A DNA stretch of 64,000 nt from Thermotogota bacterium (GCA_029780115.1 JAKOZG010000027.1:62001-126000), one strand, 5' to 3'; positions 44,733 to 53,012 are shown, numbered from the stretch's first letter. Made by a program: numbers and translations. Notes: a model not told the origin generated them from the letters alone.

Positions 44733-46289
44733 ATGCCGGACGAAGAAATGCAGAGAAAAATAGAAGATTACAAAAAGAGAAAAGAAAATCTTTATCTTGC
44801 AGGTGGGAAGGAAAGAATAGACAGACAACACAAACAAGGTAAGTTAACAGCTCGAGAAAGAATTAATCTTCTTGTAGATGAAGGAACTTTTGAAGAAATA
44901 GATATTTTCGTTAAACATAGATGTACTTATTTTGGATTAGATCAAAAGGACTTTCCTTATGATGGAGTTGTTACTGGATTTGGAGAAATTGATGGTAAAA
45001 AAGTTGCTGTTTTTTCACAAGATTTTACAGTTCAAGGCGGTTCCTTAGGAGAGATGCATGCCAAGAAGATTATGAAACTGCAAGATCATGCATTAAAGTA
45101 TGGAATCCCTATCATTGGGATAAACGATTCCGGGGGTGCTAGGATCCAAGAAGCTGTCGATGCCCTTTATGGTTATGGAGGAATATTTTATAGAAACACC
45201 CTTGCTTCTGGGGTGATCCCACAAATAACTATTATTGCAGGACCGTGTGCCGGGGGAGCTGTCTATTCTCCCGCGTTGACAGATTTTATCATCATGGTAG
45301 ATAAAACTTCTCAAATGTTTATAACTGGTCCTCAAGTTGTAAAATCTGTAACGGGTGAGGATGTTGACAAGGAAACACTTGGAGGAGCAAAAATACATAA
45401 CTCCAAAAGTGGGGTAGCACATCTTTTAGCATCAAATGATGAAGAAGCAATGAAGATAACAAGAAAATTACTATCGTATCTTCCTCAGAATAATATAGAT
45501 CCAGTTGAAATTTTTCCTTACGATGAGACTTATAGATTATCAGAAGATATTAATTCAATAGTATCGCCCGATCCTAAAAAGAGCTATGATGTTAAGAACA
45601 TAATAGAACTTGTTTTCGATCCTGATAGTTTTCTTGAAATACATCCCCATTTTGCAAAAAATATAGTAGTTGGTTTTGCAAGGCTTCAAGGACAATCAGT
45701 GGGAATAATAGCAAATCAACCCAAGATTCTTGCTGGTTCACTTGATATAGATGCATCGGATAAAGCAGCTCGTTTTATTCGATTTTGTGACGCTTTTAAT
45801 ATTCCTATTATAACTTTTGTTGATACTCCTGGTTATCTTCCAGGGGTTAATCAAGAACACGGAGGGATAATAAGACATGGTGCTAAGCTTTTATATGCAT
45901 ATTCTGAAGCGACTGTTCCTTTAATAACAGTTATATTACGTAAAGCATATGGAGGCGCCTATATTGCAATGGGATCACAACACTTGGGAGCGGATTTTGT
46001 GTTTGCTTGGCCTACTGCTGAAATAGCTGTCATGGGTCCTGATGGAGCAGCAAATATTATATTTGCAAAGGAAATAGAAAGTTCTGAAAATCCCGAAGAG
46101 ACAAGGCAAAAATGTATCCAAGAGTATAAAGAAAGGTTTTCAAATCCTTATGAAGCAGCCTCGAGAGGATACATAGAAGATGTAATTGAACCTAAAGATA
46201 CTAGAGAGAAATTAATTAAAGCACTTTCTACATCTTTTTCCAAAGTCGAATCAAGGCCTTCAAAAAAACACGGAAACATACCTTTATAA
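44733..46289 (+). CDS. mmdA: acyl-CoA carboxyltransferase subunit (methylmalonyl-CoA decarboxylase alpha / propionyl-CoA carboxylase beta)
   Basis: The 518-residue crotonase-fold carboxyltransferase moves CO2 between (S)-methylmalonyl-CoA and biotin. Typical blocks are GKLTARERINLLVDEGTFEE, GGSLGEMHAKKI, NDSGGARIQEAVDALYGYGGIF, GPCAGGAVYSPALTDFIIMV and TFVDTPGYLPGVNQEHGGIIRHGAKLLYAY, with PTAEIAVMGPDGA near the end. The longer frame from ATG 44700 runs through the ribosome binding site GGGGAGG; ATG 44733, eight bases past it, is the start. With OadG-like and biotin-carrier genes next, a sodium-pumping decarboxylase is likely, but the membrane beta subunit is not in this cluster. Confidence 0.92.
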   Translation: MPDEEMQRKIEDYKKRKENLYLAGGKERIDRQHKQGKLTARERINLLVDEGTFEEIDIFVKHRCTYFGLDQKDFPYDGVVTGFGEIDGKKVAVFSQDFTVQGGSLGEMHAKKIMKLQDHALKYGIPIIGINDSGGARIQEAVDALYGYGGIFYRNTLASGVIPQITIIAGPCAGGAVYSPALTDFIIMVDKTSQMFITGPQVVKSVTGEDVDKETLGGAKIHNSKSGVAHLLASNDEEAMKITRKLLSYLPQNNIDPVEIFPYDETYRLSEDINSIVSPDPKKSYDVKNIIELVFDPDSFLEIHPHFAKNIVVGFARLQGQSVGIIANQPKILAGSLDIDASDKAARFIRFCDAFNIPIITFVDTPGYLPGVNQEHGGIIRHGAKLLYAYSEATVPLITVILRKAYGGAYIAMGSQHLGADFVFAWPTAEIAVMGPDGAANIIFAKEIESSENPEETRQKCIQEYKERFSNPYEAASRGYIEDVIEPKDTREKLIKALSTSFSKVESRPSKKHGNIPL

Positions 46290-46319
46290 TCAAATAGATT
46301 GTGCATTGAGGGATAAAAT

Positions 46320-46721
46320 ATGGCGGATGTATGGATTTTAACAGGAATAGGCATATTAATAGTTTTTTCAATATTAATCATATTATATTTCGTGATATGG
46401 TTATTTCAGTTTTTATTTCGATCACGTGGGAAAGGGAAAAAACAAAAAAACATGCCAGTTAAAGAGTCTGTTGAACCAATGAAGTTAAAAATGCTTAAGA
46501 ATAAAGAATTAGATTTAACTGAAGAAGAGCTTATTGCAGTTGTTGCTGCTGTAAGCATGTATTATGTTGGTAAACAATTTGAAATAAAAAGTGTTACTAG
46601 GGCGGATCTTTTAAAAAATAAAGTTCAAAAAGACAAACCAATAAAGTCTGTTAAAACGAAATGGCAGAAACATAATCCTTCTGTCTCATGGAATCCTAAG
46701 CGTAAAAAAAGGTGGAGGTAA
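46320..46721 (+). CDS. OadG-like gamma/delta subunit of sodium-pump decarboxylase
   Basis: The 133-residue protein has one N-terminal membrane segment (ILTGIGILIVFSILIILYFVIWLFQFLF, residues 6-33), then a basic linker and the EEELIAVVAAVSMYYVG helix typical of the OadG/MmdD family. Such subunits hold the carboxyltransferase and biotin carrier on the membrane beta subunit. The C terminus is very basic (WNPKRKKRWR). GAGGGATAAAAT precedes the ATG. Its presence argues for a membrane-linked decarboxylase rather than a purely soluble propionyl-CoA carboxylase. Confidence 0.83.
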   Translation: MADVWILTGIGILIVFSILIILYFVIWLFQFLFRSRGKGKKQKNMPVKESVEPMKLKMLKNKELDLTEEELIAVVAAVSMYYVGKQFEIKSVTRADLLKNKVQKDKPIKSVKTKWQKHNPSVSWNPKRKKRWR

Positions 46722-46736
46722 TGGAGGTCATATATT

Positions 46737-47198
46737 ATGAAAAAAAAATTTAAAGTTACTATCAACAATAAGACTTATGAAGTAGAGGTTGAAGAAGTGG
46801 GCTCTGATTTTGCTTCAAATAAAGATATGAGTCAACCAGTTTTAACAAGCAGGTTAGAGGAGAATGCAAACATCAAATCCGTAGAAAAAAAGAAAAAGAA
46901 AGAAGCCAAAAAAAGAAAAGAAAAAGATATTCCAACAAAAGAAGTTACTCAATTATCAACGGAGAAGGCATCATCTTCTGAAACAGCTAAAGAAGTAAAG
47001 GCTCCCCTACCAGGAATTATTATTGATATTTGTGTCAGTGAAGGTCAAAATGTTAGTATTGGAGACACTCTTTTAATAATCGAAGCGATGAAAATGGAAA
47101 ACGAGATTCCTTCAGAATATAGTGGGTTAGTTGAAAAAATTTATGTTAAAAAAGGAGATACAGTCGAAGGAGATCAGGTTTTAATGTTGATTAAGTGA
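46737..47198 (+). CDS. mmdC: biotin carboxyl carrier protein of methylmalonyl-CoA decarboxylase
   Basis: The 153-residue protein has a short N-terminal domain (KKFKVTINNKTYEVEVEEV), a charged Lys/Glu/Ser linker (about 45-85), and a C-terminal biotinyl domain. The biotin acceptor is K119 in IIEAMKMENEI, with the flanking APLPGIIIDICV and GDTVEGDQVLMLIK strands. It carries CO2 between the carboxyltransferase and the decarboxylating subunit. GGAGG precedes the ATG and it starts 15 bases after the OadG-like gene. It ends the recognisable methylmalonyl-CoA module. Confidence 0.92.
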   Translation: MKKKFKVTINNKTYEVEVEEVGSDFASNKDMSQPVLTSRLEENANIKSVEKKKKKEAKKRKEKDIPTKEVTQLSTEKASSSETAKEVKAPLPGIIIDICVSEGQNVSIGDTLLIIEAMKMENEIPSEYSGLVEKIYVKKGDTVEGDQVLMLIK

Positions 47199-47250
47199 TA
47201 TATTATAAAACAAATAAAAAACTCTAAAAATATATAGAAGGGGGTATTTT

Positions 47251-48552
47251 ATGCTTAAAAAAAGTATTTTCTTTATAAACTTATGTGTGTTGGCAGTTTT
47301 TTCTGTTTTTGCCGTGAACTTTGAAATTAGCTTCCAAGGATTGTATGACTTTGAGGATTTTAATGACAGGATTGGAGTAAAAATATATCATTTAGCCCCT
47401 CATTTTGATTTTGTAGCTGATATAGGTTTTTACAGTGATGATAAATATTACTTTTATGAAGAAGATTACTATTTTGATCATTACTTTTTAATTGAAAATG
47501 GTTATGTTACCTTTCGAAGTTTTAATAATGATATAAAATTTAGTTCAGGAATAAAAGATTTGCAAGATGAAGTTAATTCTCCATATTCTCTGTTTTTTTC
47601 TTCTGAAAGGATATCTCAACCTTATCTAGAATTTGGTTACGAAGATGAGCATATGTTTTATGATACCCGCTGGATTCAGTTAGTTAGTTCAAGTAATAAG
47701 CATTTTACTGAACCAAAAAGTATGAATTATAAAACTTATGGACTAAAATTTGGTGATTTTAGATTTGGATATCAAGATGCAGTTGTTTACAATAGAGAGT
47801 TTGATTTCTATTATCTTTTTAATCCACTGCCAGTGTATTTTTCACAAGAAATACGATCTTCAAGTAACACTATGCCATGGGCAGAGGAAGGAAAAGACGA
47901 TAATTCATTGATGGGATTTTTCATTGATTATGACAAACCGACATATTATTTTTATTCTCAATTATTAGTTGATGATTTAAACACTAACAGGTTCTTTTAT
48001 CCAGAAAAAACTCAAAATCCCGACAAAATAGCGTTTTCTTCCGGAATAACATTTAAAACCAACGCAGGCAATTTTGGTTTACACGGTGCACTTTCTACGC
48101 AGTATACATTTGCGCCAGGAGGAGGACCCTCATATACTGTATATCCAGTTAATAATTATGAAAACAAGATAATCAACTACAAAGAAAATTATATTGGATA
48201 TAAATATGGAGAAAATGCCGCATCTATTTTGGTTGATTACCTATACACTTATAACAATAGATTCGATATATATTCATCTTTCGAAACAGTTTTCTCGGGA
48301 AGTAAATCTCCTACAAAGAATATAGCTCCTCTTGAAGGGACATACTTTTTAGATGAAGATACATTAGAAAAATCTTTTATATATACAATTTCTGCAAATT
48401 TATATTTCAAATTCTTTGAGCTTAACTTGTCGGCAAATTTCGGAAAGATTTTCAACGAGCTTGTATATGATAATACTACTGATTGCTTTGTACCAAGCAA
48501 AACAGATAAAGATTTACTTAACGTTGACTTAGGATTCAAAGTAAAATTTTAA
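47251..48552 (+). CDS. exported beta-barrel-like protein, function unknown
   Basis: After a signal peptide (LKKSIFFINLCVLAVFSVFA) the 433-residue protein is rich in aromatic, alternating strands (VNFEISFQGLYDFEDFND, YYFYEEDYYFDHYFL, KFGDFRFGYQDAVVYN) and ends in LLNVDLGFKVKF, a terminal strand with a final Phe as expected of outer-membrane barrels. No catalytic motif is seen. AGAAGGGGG precedes the ATG. It lies 52 bases after the biotin carrier gene on the same strand and may be transcribed with it, though a functional tie is not evident. It resembles the protein at 37247 in style. Confidence 0.62.
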   Translation: MLKKSIFFINLCVLAVFSVFAVNFEISFQGLYDFEDFNDRIGVKIYHLAPHFDFVADIGFYSDDKYYFYEEDYYFDHYFLIENGYVTFRSFNNDIKFSSGIKDLQDEVNSPYSLFFSSERISQPYLEFGYEDEHMFYDTRWIQLVSSSNKHFTEPKSMNYKTYGLKFGDFRFGYQDAVVYNREFDFYYLFNPLPVYFSQEIRSSSNTMPWAEEGKDDNSLMGFFIDYDKPTYYFYSQLLVDDLNTNRFFYPEKTQNPDKIAFSSGITFKTNAGNFGLHGALSTQYTFAPGGGPSYTVYPVNNYENKIINYKENYIGYKYGENAASILVDYLYTYNNRFDIYSSFETVFSGSKSPTKNIAPLEGTYFLDEDTLEKSFIYTISANLYFKFFELNLSANFGKIFNELVYDNTTDCFVPSKTDKDLLNVDLGFKVKF

Positions 48553-48593
48553 TATAATTTTTAAAGAAATAAAATAACAAACTTCATTTTTTC

Positions 48594-48602
48594 TGATATA
48601 AT
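48594..48602 (+). promoter_or_regulatory. extended -10 promoter of the rpsF operon
   Basis: TGATATAAT is an extended -10 about 90 bases upstream of rpsF; the -35 region is not well matched. Confidence 0.5.
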
Positions 48603-48633
48603 CGTACGTGAATTATCAAGAAATAAAAATCCT

Positions 48634-48665
48634 GCCTCTGAAATAAAAATATTAGAATCAGAGGC
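48634..48665 (+). promoter_or_regulatory. rpsF leader hairpin, possible S6:S18 autoregulatory site
   Basis: GCCTCTGA (48634-48641) and TCAGAGGC (48658-48665) pair perfectly. The upstream CCT could in addition pair with the AGG of the rpsF ribosome binding site. Known S6:S18-binding leaders sit in this position in rpsF-ssb-rpsR operons; identity with that motif is not shown. Confidence 0.45.
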
Positions 48666-48690
48666 CATAGACCATAGGAGGAGGTATAAG

Positions 48691-49125
48691 GTGAGTAAAA
48701 GGTATTATGAAACTATGTTTGTTATAAGAGCAGATCTACCAGCCGAAGAAAGAGAAGATTTAGCTCAAAAAGTTAAAAGCTTTATAGAAGAGCGGATCGA
48801 CGGAGAAGTTGAAGAGTTTACAAGATGGGGCGTAAGAAAGCTAGCATATAGAACTCCAAAAGGAAAATTTACTGAGGGAGACTACACTTACATAATTTTC
48901 AAGGCATCCCCTGATAAGATTAACGAATTAGAAAATTTTTACAGGGTTACTCAAGAAATATTTCGATATCAAACTATTAGAAGAGAAGATCTAGAGAAAA
49001 AACAAAAAATAAAACAAAAGGAAGCAAAAATAAAGATTGAGGAACCTGTACAAGTTAACGACCCTGTACAAGTTAATGACCCTGTACAAGTCGGAGAACA
49101 GAGTACCGACCAAGAAATTGAATAA
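48691..49125 (+). CDS. rpsF: 30S ribosomal protein S6 with repetitive C-terminal tail
   Basis: Residues 1-95 are a normal S6 (RYYETMFVIRADLPAEERE, RWGVRKLAYRTPKGKFTEGDYTYIIF, TQEIFRYQTIRRE). The remaining 50 residues are a charged tail (KKQKIKQKEAKIKIEE) followed by three copies of a PVQV(N/G)(D/E) unit, absent from most S6 proteins. The start is GTG after GAGGAGG. It leads the conserved rpsF-ssb-rpsR operon. S6 binds the central domain of 16S rRNA together with S18. Confidence 0.95.
   Translation: MSKRYYETMFVIRADLPAEEREDLAQKVKSFIEERIDGEVEEFTRWGVRKLAYRTPKGKFTEGDYTYIIFKASPDKINELENFYRVTQEIFRYQTIRREDLEKKQKIKQKEAKIKIEEPVQVNDPVQVNDPVQVGEQSTDQEIE
49045..49098 (+). repeat. three tandem 18-bp units in rpsF tail
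   Basis: CCTGTACAAGTTAACGAC, the same with AATGAC, and CCTGTACAAGTCGGAGAA follow one another. They encode PVQVND, PVQVND and PVQVGE. The near-identity at DNA level points to recent slippage or duplication. Confidence 0.9.
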
Positions 49126-49143
49126 TAAGTAGGAAGTGATTTA

Positions 49144-49674
49144 ATGTCTATTTCGTATAATAAGGTTATTTTGGTGGGAAGGTTAACCAAAGATCCAGAA
49201 ATAAGATCGACTGTTAAAGGAGATCCAGTTGCTACATTTAGGTTGGCGGTGGATCGACAGTTTTCAAGTGATCAAAACGCAACTGATTTCATAAATATTG
49301 TGGCTTTTGGCAAGCAAGCGGAATTTGCCTCTAATTATTTAAAGAAGGGTAAATTAATATTAGTTGAAGGTTCTCTTCGCATCAACCAATGGACAGATAG
49401 AGACAATATCAGAAGAGAAAAAGCTGAGGTCTGGGCAAATAGGATGAATTTTATGGAAACAAAAAAAGCGGAGGAGGAAAGAATTTATTCTGACACAGAT
49501 ATAATTGTGGAGGAAAGTGCCAGAAATATTTATGATAACAATAATTTCATTGAAAACATTGACGATGCAACTGAAGCATCAGATTATGAACTACCAGATC
49601 TTGACGCTGAGGATTTGTTTGGCCTAAGTTTTGATGATGATGATTTAGATAAAGATTTTTTTTCTGAATTTTAA
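49144..49674 (+). CDS. ssb: single-stranded DNA-binding protein
   Basis: The 176-residue protein has an N-terminal OB fold (SISYNKVILVGRLTKDPEIRST, ATFRLAVDR, FINIVAFGKQAEFASNYLKKGKLILVEGSLR, about 1-110) and an acidic disordered tail. The tail ends DFFSEF rather than the classical DDDIPF, but it keeps the acidic run and terminal Phe used for partner binding. AGTAGGAAGTGA precedes the ATG. It lies in the standard place between rpsF and rpsR. Confidence 0.95.
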   Translation: MSISYNKVILVGRLTKDPEIRSTVKGDPVATFRLAVDRQFSSDQNATDFINIVAFGKQAEFASNYLKKGKLILVEGSLRINQWTDRDNIRREKAEVWANRMNFMETKKAEEERIYSDTDIIVEESARNIYDNNNFIENIDDATEASDYELPDLDAEDLFGLSFDDDDLDKDFFSEF

Positions 49675-49703
49675 AGTCTGAAATGATGGAGGTGTTGATA
49701 TAA

Positions 49704-49934
49704 ATGGCTTATGTTAGAAGAGATCGAAAGAGTGTTAAAAGATGTAAGTTATGTCGAGACAACGTTGAATATATTGATTACAAAGATTTGAAAAGGTTAA
49801 AAGAATACATAAATGAAAAGGGAAAGATTATACCAAAAAGAATAAATGGTAACTGTGCAAAACATCAAAGAATGGTAAAAAATGCGATTGAAAGAGCAAG
49901 AAAGATGATGCTTTTACCCTATACAAACGATTAA
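49704..49934 (+). CDS. rpsR: 30S ribosomal protein S18 (zinc-type)
   Basis: This 76-residue protein has the S18 core [25 protein letters not shown] followed by [19 protein letters not shown]. It carries CKLC near residue 14 and CAKH near 53, a C-x2-C...C-x2-H set that can bind zinc; most well-known S18 proteins have lost these residues. GATGGAGGTG precedes the ATG. It closes the rpsF-ssb-rpsR operon and is followed by a terminator. Confidence 0.95.
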   Translation: MAYVRRDRKSVKRCKLCRDNVEYIDYKDLKRLKEYINEKGKIIPKRINGNCAKHQRMVKNAIERARKMMLLPYTND

Positions 49935-49960
49935 TTTAAAAAAATACTTTACAAACTAAA

Positions 49961-49994
49961 AATAGATAGAGGGATTGCTCTCTATCTATTTTTT
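49961..49994 (+). terminator. rho-independent terminator of rpsF operon
   Basis: AATAGATAGAG (49961-49971) and CTCTATCTATT (49980-49990) form an 11-bp stem followed by TTTT. Confidence 0.85.
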
Positions 49995-50030
49995 GTCTTT
50001 TACAATATATGTCCTTCAAAGATTATAGTG

Positions 50031-50036
50031 TATAAT
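50031..50036 (+). promoter_or_regulatory. -10 element of rplI promoter
   Basis: TATAAT preceded by GTG lies about 210 bases upstream of rplI; no good -35 is seen. Confidence 0.4.
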
Positions 50037-50244
50037 ATCATAAGTAGAGAATTATACCATCGTAAGATTAGGAAGCTAAATGAACGCCTTAGAAATGTGG
50101 ATCTTCTTTAACTAACGCCCTGAATTTAAGTAAGTTATAAGTACTGAATAGACTAGTTAAATTTCTACAAGTTTTAAATCAAATTCTTAAGTTTTCAGTA
50201 GCATTTAAAAATGTACCAACATTAAAGGAGGTTAAAAAACATAC

Positions 50245-50694
50245 ATGAAAGTATTGTTGCTAGAAGATGTGCCTAAGTTAGGTAAAAAGGGAGAAATAAA
50301 AGAAGTTTCTGATGGTTATGCAAGAAATTATCTTATTCCGAGAAAGTTGGCTGTGGAAGCTACTGACGGGTTCATAAAACATATAGAAGAAAGCAAGAGA
50401 ATCGAAGAAAAGAAAAAAGAAAGCATAAAAAATAAAAGTGAAGGAATTTTAGAGAAATTAAAAGATGTAACCATAGTTCTTAAAGTGAAAGCAGGTGAGA
50501 AAGGGAAGTTATTTGGGGCAGTTACTTCTCAGGATATTGCTAATAAAATAAAGGAAGTAGTTGGAATAGACTTTGACAAGAATTGGTTTGAAGATAAAGT
50601 CAACCTGAAAGAGATAGGAACATATTCTATTAAAATAAAACTTCCCCAAGGAGTGAAAGGTGAAATTAAGGTAGAATTAATACCTGATAAATAA
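50245..50694 (+). CDS. rplI: 50S ribosomal protein L9
   Basis: The 149-residue protein has the L9 N-terminal domain ([36 protein letters not shown]), a long charged connecting helix (about 45-75) and the C-terminal domain with [23 protein letters not shown] lies well upstream of the ATG. It has its own promoter and long leader instead of following rpsR directly. The MBL gene follows after 20 bases. Confidence 0.97.
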   Translation: MKVLLLEDVPKLGKKGEIKEVSDGYARNYLIPRKLAVEATDGFIKHIEESKRIEEKKKESIKNKSEGILEKLKDVTIVLKVKAGEKGKLFGAVTSQDIANKIKEVVGIDFDKNWFEDKVNLKEIGTYSIKIKLPQGVKGEIKVELIPDK

Positions 50695-50714
50695 ATTAAC
50701 AGGGGTTGTCATAG

Positions 50715-51542
50715 TTGGAATTTATAATTAAATCGAAAGCACTTTATACAACTTGGGTTTTTTACAAACCAGAAAGAGTGCTTTTTGACGCAGGAGAAGG
50801 AGTTAGTTATGTATTAGGTAATAAAATATATGGGATAGAAAAGATTTTTCTTACGCATTCTCATGTAGATCATATAGCTGGTTTATGGGGTATAATAAAC
50901 ACACGGAATAATGCAATGGGTAGTAGAAATAAAAAGTTAGAAATATATTATCCTAAAGGTTCTAAGGATATTGTAGAATATCTTGGGTTTATTGAGAAAA
51001 TGAACAAAGGCTTAAGATATCCTTTAGAAATACATGAACTAAGTTTATCCGAGATAGTTCCTCTAAATAGCAAAAGATTTCTCAAACCTTTTAAAACCAG
51101 ACATACACCTGGAGAAATATCTTTCGGATATCAAATACTCGAAAAGAGAAAAAGACTAAAACCTATGTATAGAGATTATCCACAAGACGTAATAAAAGAT
51201 TTAATAGTTAATCAGAAAAAAGACATTTTAGAAGAATATGTAGCTAATATCTTAACCATAACAGGAGATGCCCTACCTATATCGCCTGAATTTATCAAAA
51301 ACTGCGATACTTTAATACACGAATGCACTTTTTTTGATGAATCAGACAGAAAAATAAGAAATCATACTTCACTTCCAGAGTTAAAAAAATTAATTAAGGT
51401 GGAGCCTCCTAGACGATTAATTGTGTATCACGTCTCAAGTAGATACAACCGGCAAATCAATAAAGTTAAAAATGAATTAAACCTAGAATTTCCACATATA
51501 GAGATAGAGATAGTTCATCCAGAGAGGGTTACGAAAATATAG
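50715..51542 (+). CDS. MBL-fold hydrolase, ribonuclease Z-like
   Basis: The 275-residue metallo-beta-lactamase-fold protein has the zinc motif FLTHSHVDHIAGL (about 45-57), FKTRHTPGEISFGYQI, ITGDALPISPEF and LIHECTFFDESDRKI, the pattern of RNase Z-like enzymes. The N terminus lacks the usual RNase Z start and an obvious exosite arm, so tRNA 3' processing is plausible but a broader phosphodiesterase role is possible. The TTG start lies nine bases after AGGGG. It sits between rplI and an nfeD-stomatin pair. Confidence 0.82.
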   Translation: MEFIIKSKALYTTWVFYKPERVLFDAGEGVSYVLGNKIYGIEKIFLTHSHVDHIAGLWGIINTRNNAMGSRNKKLEIYYPKGSKDIVEYLGFIEKMNKGLRYPLEIHELSLSEIVPLNSKRFLKPFKTRHTPGEISFGYQILEKRKRLKPMYRDYPQDVIKDLIVNQKKDILEEYVANILTITGDALPISPEFIKNCDTLIHECTFFDESDRKIRNHTSLPELKKLIKVEPPRRLIVYHVSSRYNRQINKVKNELNLEFPHIEIEIVHPERVTKI

Positions 51543-51562
51543 CTGAAATGGGGGTTATTAAA

Positions 51563-52021
51563 ATGGGTCAATGGGGTTTATGGGTTATATTTGCAGTAAT
51601 ATTTGCAATTGCAGAAGCTATGACACCGACTTTCTTTTTCTTATGGTTTGCAATTGGTGCTGGTGTAGCAGCAATAACATCTTTGTTTATAGCTTCTGTT
51701 TCTTGGAATTTAGTTATTTTTCTACTTGTTTCATTTACACTTTGGCTTTCTACTAGGAAATTAGTTAAAAAGTTATACAAAAACGCAGCTGATTTAAAAA
51801 CATTTCAGGAGCAAATTGTAGGAAAGAAAGGTAAAGTTATAAAAGTAGATGAGGATGGAGAAAAAATCGTAGTAAAAATCAATGGAGACACATGGCGAGC
51901 GTATCCTGATGAATATGAAGAAGAAAAGTTAAAGGAAGATGACGAAGTTTTTATTACAAGGAAGTCAGGAAATTTTGTTTATGTAAAAAAAATAAGACCA
52001 AATGATAATGAAAAACAATAA
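51563..52021 (+). CDS. NfeD-like membrane protein
   Basis: The 152-residue protein has three or four hydrophobic segments (about 4-70) and a C-terminal OB-like soluble domain (GKKGKVIKVDEDGEKIVVKINGDTWRAYPDEYEEEKLKEDDEVFI), the short NfeD form. An ATG at 51548 opens the frame, but it leads into the GGGGG stretch that serves as ribosome binding site; ATG 51563, with the same TTATTAAA spacer as the binding-protein gene at 11935, is preferred. It is followed by a stomatin gene, the classical partner of NfeD in membrane quality control. Confidence 0.85.
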   Translation: MGQWGLWVIFAVIFAIAEAMTPTFFFLWFAIGAGVAAITSLFIASVSWNLVIFLLVSFTLWLSTRKLVKKLYKNAADLKTFQEQIVGKKGKVIKVDEDGEKIVVKINGDTWRAYPDEYEEEKLKEDDEVFITRKSGNFVYVKKIRPNDNEKQ

Positions 52022-52083
52022 GGAAGGAAATTGTAAATAAGTTTAACAAATTAAGTTATAGAAATAGAAAGGGGGAAATAGGT

Positions 52084-52995
52084 ATGATAATAGTTTTAAT
52101 AATAGTAGTGCTTTTTTTGATTATTTTAGCTTCAATAAGTTTAAAGATAGTTAGACCATTTGAAAAAGGTCTTGTAGAAAGGTTGGGAAAGTTCCATAGA
52201 ATCGCTGAACCAGGACTTAATTTCATAGTTCCTTTTATAGAAAGAATGATCAAGGTCGATTTGCGTGAAATGTTAATCGATGTTCCTCCGCAAGAAGTAA
52301 TAACGCGAGATAATGTGATAGTGACAGTTGATGCGGTTATTTACTATGAAGTAACAGATGCATATAGAGTAATATATAATGTTGCAGAGTTTATTCCTGC
52401 TGCCATAAAATTGGCCCAGACTAATTTGAGAAATGTAATAGGCGAACTAGAATTAGATCAAACGTTAACTTCAAGAGAAAGAATAAATACAAAATTAAGA
52501 GAAGTTTTAGATGAGGCTACTGATAAGTGGGGCGTTAGAATAACTAGAGTCGAAATCAAAAAAATAGATCCACCTCAGGATATAATGGAAGCGATGAGCA
52601 AACAAATGAAGGCGGAAAGAAGTAAAAGGGCTATAATTTTGGAGGCAGAAGGTTACAGAGAGGCTGAAATTACAAAAGCTGAAGGAGATAGAAACGCAGC
52701 AATACTAAGGGCAGAGGGAGATGCGGAAGCCGTTAAGAAAATAGCAGAAGCACAGAAATTTAAACTAAGTACCGAAGCAGACGGTGAAGCTGAGGCTATA
52801 TTAAAGGTTTTTGATGCCATTCATAAAGGTCGTCCAACAAGTGAACTTATTGCTATTAGATATCTAGAGTCATTAAAAGCGATTTCTGATGGTAAAGCAA
52901 CAAAAATTTTTATGCCTTATGAAATCTCAGGCCTTTTGAGCTCTGTAGCTGCAATAGCTGAAATATCAAAAGATAATATACCATTAAGCAAATAA
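52084..52995 (+). CDS. SPFH/stomatin family membrane protein (QmcA-like)
   Basis: The 303-residue protein has one N-terminal membrane anchor (residues 2-21), an SPFH/prohibitin domain (RPFEKGLVERLGKFHRIAEPGLNFIVPFIERM to about 200) and a coiled segment rich in Ala/Glu (AEGYREAEITKAEGDRNAAILRAEGDAEAVKK). It would form oligomeric membrane microdomain scaffolds with the NfeD partner encoded upstream. GAAAGGGGGAAAT precedes the ATG. Confidence 0.93.
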   Translation: MIIVLIIVVLFLIILASISLKIVRPFEKGLVERLGKFHRIAEPGLNFIVPFIERMIKVDLREMLIDVPPQEVITRDNVIVTVDAVIYYEVTDAYRVIYNVAEFIPAAIKLAQTNLRNVIGELELDQTLTSRERINTKLREVLDEATDKWGVRITRVEIKKIDPPQDIMEAMSKQMKAERSKRAIILEAEGYREAEITKAEGDRNAAILRAEGDAEAVKKIAEAQKFKLSTEADGEAEAILKVFDAIHKGRPTSELIAIRYLESLKAISDGKATKIFMPYEISGLLSSVAAIAEISKDNIPLSK

Positions 52996-53012
52996 AAGGT
53001 AAAGAGGTAAAC

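Larger units (their letters stand above)
49935..50244. other. terminator plus long leader region before rplI
   Basis: After the rpsR terminator this 310-base gap holds a -10 at 50031-50036 and then about 200 bases of apparently untranslated sequence up to rplI. CTGAATTTAAG (50120) and CTTAAGTTTTCAG (50187) could pair imperfectly. No tRNA or known leader class is recognised. Confidence 0.4.

Noticed and set aside
45093-45422. Open reading frame on the minus strand inside the carboxyltransferase gene
   Set aside because: It is a shadow of the strongly conserved plus-strand gene and has no family features.
49045-49098. Tandem 18-bp units as a possible CRISPR or VNTR array
   Set aside because: The units are contiguous, in frame and part of rpsF; there are no spacers or cas genes.
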